From: Pseudomonas fragi
GTDB lineage: Bacteria > Pseudomonadota > Gammaproteobacteria > Pseudomonadales > Pseudomonadaceae
DNA length: 64,000 bases
NCBI RefSeq assembly: GCF_002269505.1
Contig: NZ_NQKQ01000007.1
Coordinates: forward strand, 62,001 to 126,000
Direction of reading: 5' to 3'
Below are positions 62,951-64,000 of the stretch, piece after piece. Each line of letters begins with the position of its first letter. The first letter of the stretch is position 1. The translations under genes and the position numbers were made by a program. The notes under the pieces were generated by a model. The model was not told the DNA's origin, did no database searches, and saw nothing but the letters and a program-made list of their open reading frames with translations.

Positions 62951-63107
62951 GTGGGAGCGGGCTAGCCCGCGATGGCATCCCTGCGATTTAACAGACCGAC
63001 CGCAGTGTCTGCATCGCAGGCAAGCCAGCCCCCCACAGTTAGTGCGGTGCCCACTAAATCTGCAATTACCCCCCGCAGCTCTTGTGGGGGCTGGCTTTCC
63101 CTCGATG
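62951..63107. repeat. REP-type palindrome cluster
   Basis: Three related units: GTGGGAGCGGGCTAGCCCGC at 62951, CATCGCAGGCAAGCCAGCCC at about 63012, and GTGGGGGCTGGCTTTCCCTC at 63084. The first two face each other as in a Pseudomonas BIME-like pair. They lie in the 389-base gap between the hydrolase and cfa genes. The remainder (63108-63300) is presumed to hold the cfa promoter; no clear box was chosen. Confidence 0.75.
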
Positions 63108-63300
63108 GTCATTTCTGGGCTGGCTGTTACTCGCAGATAGCGTAAAGCCCGAAGCCCGGCAGGGGTTGAGGTCTGCGTGAAAGTGATTCGGACAAATGGT
63201 CGCGTCCGCTCTAGCGTCTACCTCTTGTCCGTGAAACTGACAGTTTTGGTTATTCGTCTAACCTATAGTTTTGATATCTGAAATGAAGGAGGAACAAAGA

Positions 63301-64000
63301 TGCTCGCGCAACTTCCACCGGCCTTACAGAAACTTCAACTTCCATTACGGCTAAGGCTCTGGGACGGACACGAGTTCAATTTCGGCCCGACGCCCAGCGT
63401 CACAATCGTGGTCAAGGACCCGACCCTGGTGTCTCAATTCACCCACCCCAGCCTCGACTTGCTGGGCAGCGCTTTCGTTGAGGGCCGGCTTGAGCTGGAA
63501 GGCTCTATCAGCGAAGCGATCCGGGTCTGCGATGAACTGAGCCAGGCGCTGGTGGACGATGATGAAAACACCCCGCCACCCCGGGTCTATCACGACAAGG
63601 CGACCGACGCCGAATCCATCTCTTATCACTACGACCTGTCCAACGACTTCTATCAGCTGTGGCTCGACCACGACATGGCCTATTCCTGCGGTTATTTTGA
63701 AACCGGGGAAGAGAGCCTGGACGAAGCCCAGCAAGCCAAGTTTCGTCTGCTGTGCCGCAAGCTGCGACTCAAGCCCGGCGAATACTTGCTGGATGTTGGC
63801 TGCGGTTGGGGCGGGCTGGCGCGGTTTGCCGCACGTGAATATGGGGTCAAGGTGTTCGGGATTACCCTGAGCAAGGAACAACTCAAACTTGCCCGTGAGC
63901 GCGTTAACGCTGAAGGCCTGCAAGACAAGGTTGACCTGCAACTGCTTGATTATCGCGACTTGCCGCAGGATGGACGGTTCGACAAGATCGTCAGCGTCGG
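63301..64000 (+). CDS. cfa: cyclopropane-fatty-acyl-phospholipid synthase (N-terminal part, cut by window end)
   Basis: SAM-dependent enzyme that turns cis double bonds of membrane phospholipids into cyclopropane rings in stationary phase or stress. The ATG at 63301 follows AAGGAGGAACAAAG. The 233 residues seen start MLAQLPPALQKLQLPLRLRL. They include ISYHYDLSNDFYQLWLDHDMAYSCGYF, which is diagnostic for the family, and the SAM loop LLDVGCGWGGLARFAAREYGV. The stop and the C-terminal part lie beyond base 64000. Mycolic acid cyclopropane synthase-like relatives share this start, so the exact subtype is open. Confidence 0.92.

Overview
This window is the replication-origin region of a Pseudomonas chromosome, most like the P. 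fluorescens/P. putida side of the genus. Evidence for this is the dnaA-dnaN-recF-gyrB block facing rpmH-rnpA-yidD-yidC-mnmE, the mnmG-rsmG-parA-parB-atp operon and glmU-glmR-glmS to the right, the glyS/glyQ/tag/lpxL/trkA/rsmB/fmt/def/dprA/tsaC/qor/hemF/aroE series to the left, and REP-type GC-rich palindromes between genes. No rRNA, tRNA, insertion sequence, CRISPR array or prophage was seen. Layout, left to right: (1) 0.1-4.2 kb, a sulfonate-use operon ssuADCBF. (2) 4.4-6.5 kb, the choline transporter betT on the minus strand, with a perfect inverted repeat upstream that looks like a BetI operator. (3) 7.0-9.1 kb, an AT-rich island with two unrecognised minus-strand genes: a 501-residue protein whose C-terminal half looks like the Ca-binding block of large RTX proteins, and a 178-residue exported protein. 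(4) 9.4-25.6 kb, core housekeeping genes: shikimate and heme synthesis, tRNA t6A formation, DNA uptake, deformylation and formylation of Met-tRNA, 16S rRNA methylation, K+ uptake, lipid A acylation, DNA repair, glycyl-tRNA synthetase, heptose and phospholipid synthesis. (5) 25.8-30.2 kb, an accessory block of MFS transporter, GMC oxidoreductase and divergent LysR regulator between plsC and gyrB. (6) 30.3-36.5 kb, gyrB-recF-dnaN-dnaA on the minus strand, with a perfect parS site inside recF. (7) 36.45-37.0 kb, oriC with many DnaA boxes and an AT-rich segment, then rpmH onward on the plus strand. (8) 39.6-45.8 kb, mnmE, an ABC-F ATPase, a second DnaA-box cluster, mnmG and rsmG. (9) 45.8-54.8 kb, parA-parB and the complete F1Fo ATP synthase operon atpIBEFHAGDC, with hairpins between several cistrons. 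(10) 54.9-59.1 kb, glmU, the DeoR-type regulator glmR and glmS, which make UDP-GlcNAc. (11) 59.3-64 kb, a GNAT/Rnk-like fusion, a LysR regulator with a serine hydrolase of the beta-lactamase fold, REP elements, and the start of a cyclopropane fatty acid synthase cut by the window edge. Genes are mostly co-oriented with replication leaving oriC: minus strand to the left near the origin, plus strand to the right. Points most worth a second look: the AT-rich two-gene island; the ABC-F gene between mnmE and mnmG; the unusually many exact DnaA 9-mers spread over the whole window; the GCAA-capped hairpins between atp cistrons; the GNAT-Rnk fusion; and the apparent loss of the LysM gene usually found between dprA and def. 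All calls come from reading the sequence; no database search was run.
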